A DNA stretch of 5,554 bases from a bacterium. Lineage in GTDB: Bacteria; Spirochaetota; Spirochaetia; JABEVK01. Below the pieces are notes generated by a model, which did not search any database, was not told the origin of the DNA, and was given only the letters and a program-made list of their open reading frames with translations. Position numbers and translations under genes: made by a program. Where the stretch lies: assembly GCA_021781625.1 (NCBI GenBank), contig JAJXWL010000143.1, forward strand, positions 1 through 5,554, in the 5' to 3' direction. Of the stretch, positions 4,437 to 5,554 are shown in pieces (within the stretch, counting starts at the first letter, position 1; every line of letters begins with the position of its first letter).

Positions 4437-5554
4437 GATATTTCAAAAATCTGATGGGGAGGCCTCCGTTTTTAGTTTTGAGGAGTTCTTGCGGATGAAC
4501 GCCGGCTAGGCCTTCCCCATGTTCGGTTCCATCCAACCAGACGGCGTTGACTTTGTCGCGGCTGATCTTTTTACCGAACGCAGCGAAGAGGTTACGAAGG
4601 TCGCTGGCTTCAGAAATACGGTGTCCATAGGGCGGATTGGTGACGACAAAATCTCCGGGCTTCCAAACAACATTCGAGAAGGCGTTTTGTTCCCACGAGA
4701 CCTCGACCCCCGCACGGAGGGCGTTGGCTTTTGCCGCGTGAATTGCCCCCTCATCCCGGTCGCTTCCCGAAATAAGTATAGGACTTTCGGGCAAAATATG
4801 AGCTTGAAGGCTTGCAACGGTTTTATTCCAAGCTTCTGCCTCAAAATCTTGCCAGTCCTGGCACGCAAAATGGCGAGGTTGACGGTCGGTGGTGGCCAGT
4901 GCAGGAGGAATGCGCCGGGCCAGCAAAGCCGCTTCGATAGGAATGGTCCCCGAGCCGCAAAAGGGATCTACTAAAGGAGACTTGGGAGCTTTATACCGCA
5001 CTGCCGCACCACGCCCCACCCCTTCCTCGACCGAAGGCACCCAGCCCGAAGCGTACAACAGTGCCGCCGCAAGGTTTTCGCGAAGGGGGGCTTTGGCAGT
5101 GGCAAGACGGTAACCGCGCCGGTGCAGGGGAGTCCCGCTAGCATCCACACTGAGTTCTACGGTATCGTGCACGATGCGGAGGATAAACCTCTGGTCTGGT
5201 TCAGTACCCCAGGGGGCTGGCTCGGCTTGAGTCCGTCGGGTAATCCAATTGCTCACCCGTTCTTCGACCGCACCTTCGTGGTAAAGGGCTGAAGAGCGGC
5301 AAGAAGCATCCACGCGGAATTGAGACGGTCGTTGTAACCAAAGTTCCCAAGGCAGGTTTCCTAAAAGAGTCTCGAGTTCGGGAAAGCTGGTGGCTTTTCC
5401 ACCCTTGATTCTGACAAGCAGGTGCGAAGCGGTTCTAAGGCTAAGAGCAACCCGATAGAGGTCGCGCCAGCGGCCTTTCCAAAAGGCTCCGCCCAGTTCG
5501 CGACGAGCTTTATAGCCGAGTGTTGCAAGCTCCTGCTCGAGGAGAATTTCAAGA
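4396..5554 (-). CDS. rlmL: THUMP-domain 23S rRNA (guanine-N2) methyltransferase, RlmL family (5' end cut off by the window edge)
   Basis: RlmL-type enzymes transfer a methyl group from S-adenosylmethionine to N2 of a guanine in 23S rRNA (G2445 in E. coli). The frame is open from the right edge to TAA at 4396-4398, giving 385 visible residues with only the extreme N-terminus missing. The THUMP region covers about 1-95, with RTASHLLVRI (30-39) and FRVDASCRSSALYHEGA (78-94). LHRRGYR (143-149) and APLRENLAAALL (155-166) are typical of the family. The Rossmann methyltransferase has motif I DPFCGSGTIPIEA (196-208), an acidic SDRDEGA (264-270) and the catalytic NPPYG (306-310). The RlmK half of the fused E. 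coli protein is absent, as in most bacteria. About 15 extra residues (near 172-191) sit between the family helix and motif I. A GTG at 5313 is internal, coding Val81, and is not the start. The end overlaps queF by 41 nt on the opposite strand. The exact target base is inferred from family. Confidence 0.9.
   Translation of the reverse strand, partial: LEILLEQELATLGYKARRELGGAFWKGRWRDLYRVALSLRTASHLLVRIKGGKATSFPELETLLGNLPWELWLQRPSQFRVDASCRSSALYHEGAVEERVSNWITRRTQAEPAPWGTEPDQRFILRIVHDTVELSVDASGTPLHRRGYRLATAKAPLRENLAAALLYASGWVPSVEEGVGRGAAVRYKAPKSPLVDPFCGSGTIPIEAALLARRIPPALATTDRQPRHFACQDWQDFEAEAWNKTVASLQAHILPESPILISGSDRDEGAIHAAKANALRAGVEVSWEQNAFSNVVWKPGDFVVTNPPYGHRISEASDLRNLFAAFGKKISRDKVNAVWLDGTEHGEGLAGVHPQELLKTKNGGLPIRFLKYPRTEWNSEIRAGT

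Noticed and set aside
5311..5554. Possible frameshift or late start at the GTG at 5313 in the methyltransferase gene
   Set aside because: Reading the minus strand by hand shows the same frame open without a stop to the window edge, and it encodes a good THUMP domain, so the gene is simply cut by the edge.

Overview
The window holds six genes in three blocks, with almost no free DNA between them. On the minus strand (positions 2805 to 1) is the start of an Rnf operon: rnfC, rnfD and the first 166 codons of rnfG, which runs off the left edge. On the plus strand (2982 to 4436) are a patatin-like hydrolase gene and queF, 45 bp apart. On the minus strand again, entering from the right edge (5554 to 4396), is a THUMP-domain 23S rRNA methyltransferase of the RlmL family whose 3' end overlaps the end of queF by 41 bp.

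Rnf is a membrane complex that couples electron transfer between reduced ferredoxin and NAD+ to Na+ or H+ transport. rnfC comes first and the three genes are joined by short overlaps (4 and 8 nt), each with a strong Shine-Dalgarno sequence inside the preceding gene. This is the rnfC-D-G-(E-A-B) order known from clostridia and other anaerobes, not the rnfA-first order of gammaproteobacteria, so rnfE, rnfA and rnfB are expected beyond the left edge. RnfC is also the short form (453 aa), without the long C-terminal tail of enteric RnfC.

The only real intergenic space is the 176 bp between the divergent rnfC and patatin genes. It contains a good extended -10 promoter facing rnfC. Over its -35 region lies an 18-bp imperfect palindrome that resembles the operator of Rex, the NADH/NAD+ sensing repressor. 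If real, this would tie expression of an NAD+-reducing complex to the cell's NADH level. It is the most interesting regulatory signal in the window.

The organism cannot be named from this sequence. Base composition is moderate, Shine-Dalgarno sequences are strong, and Rnf plus queuosine synthesis suggest a bacterium with anaerobic or facultative energy metabolism. I see no mobile elements, tRNAs, CRISPR arrays or phage genes. I found no wholly new system. The points worth a second look are the Rex-like site, a proline in the RnfD flavinylation motif, a patatin lacking the usual glycine-rich oxyanion loop, a tandem 19-bp duplication across a stop codon, and the convergent overlap of queF with rlmL.
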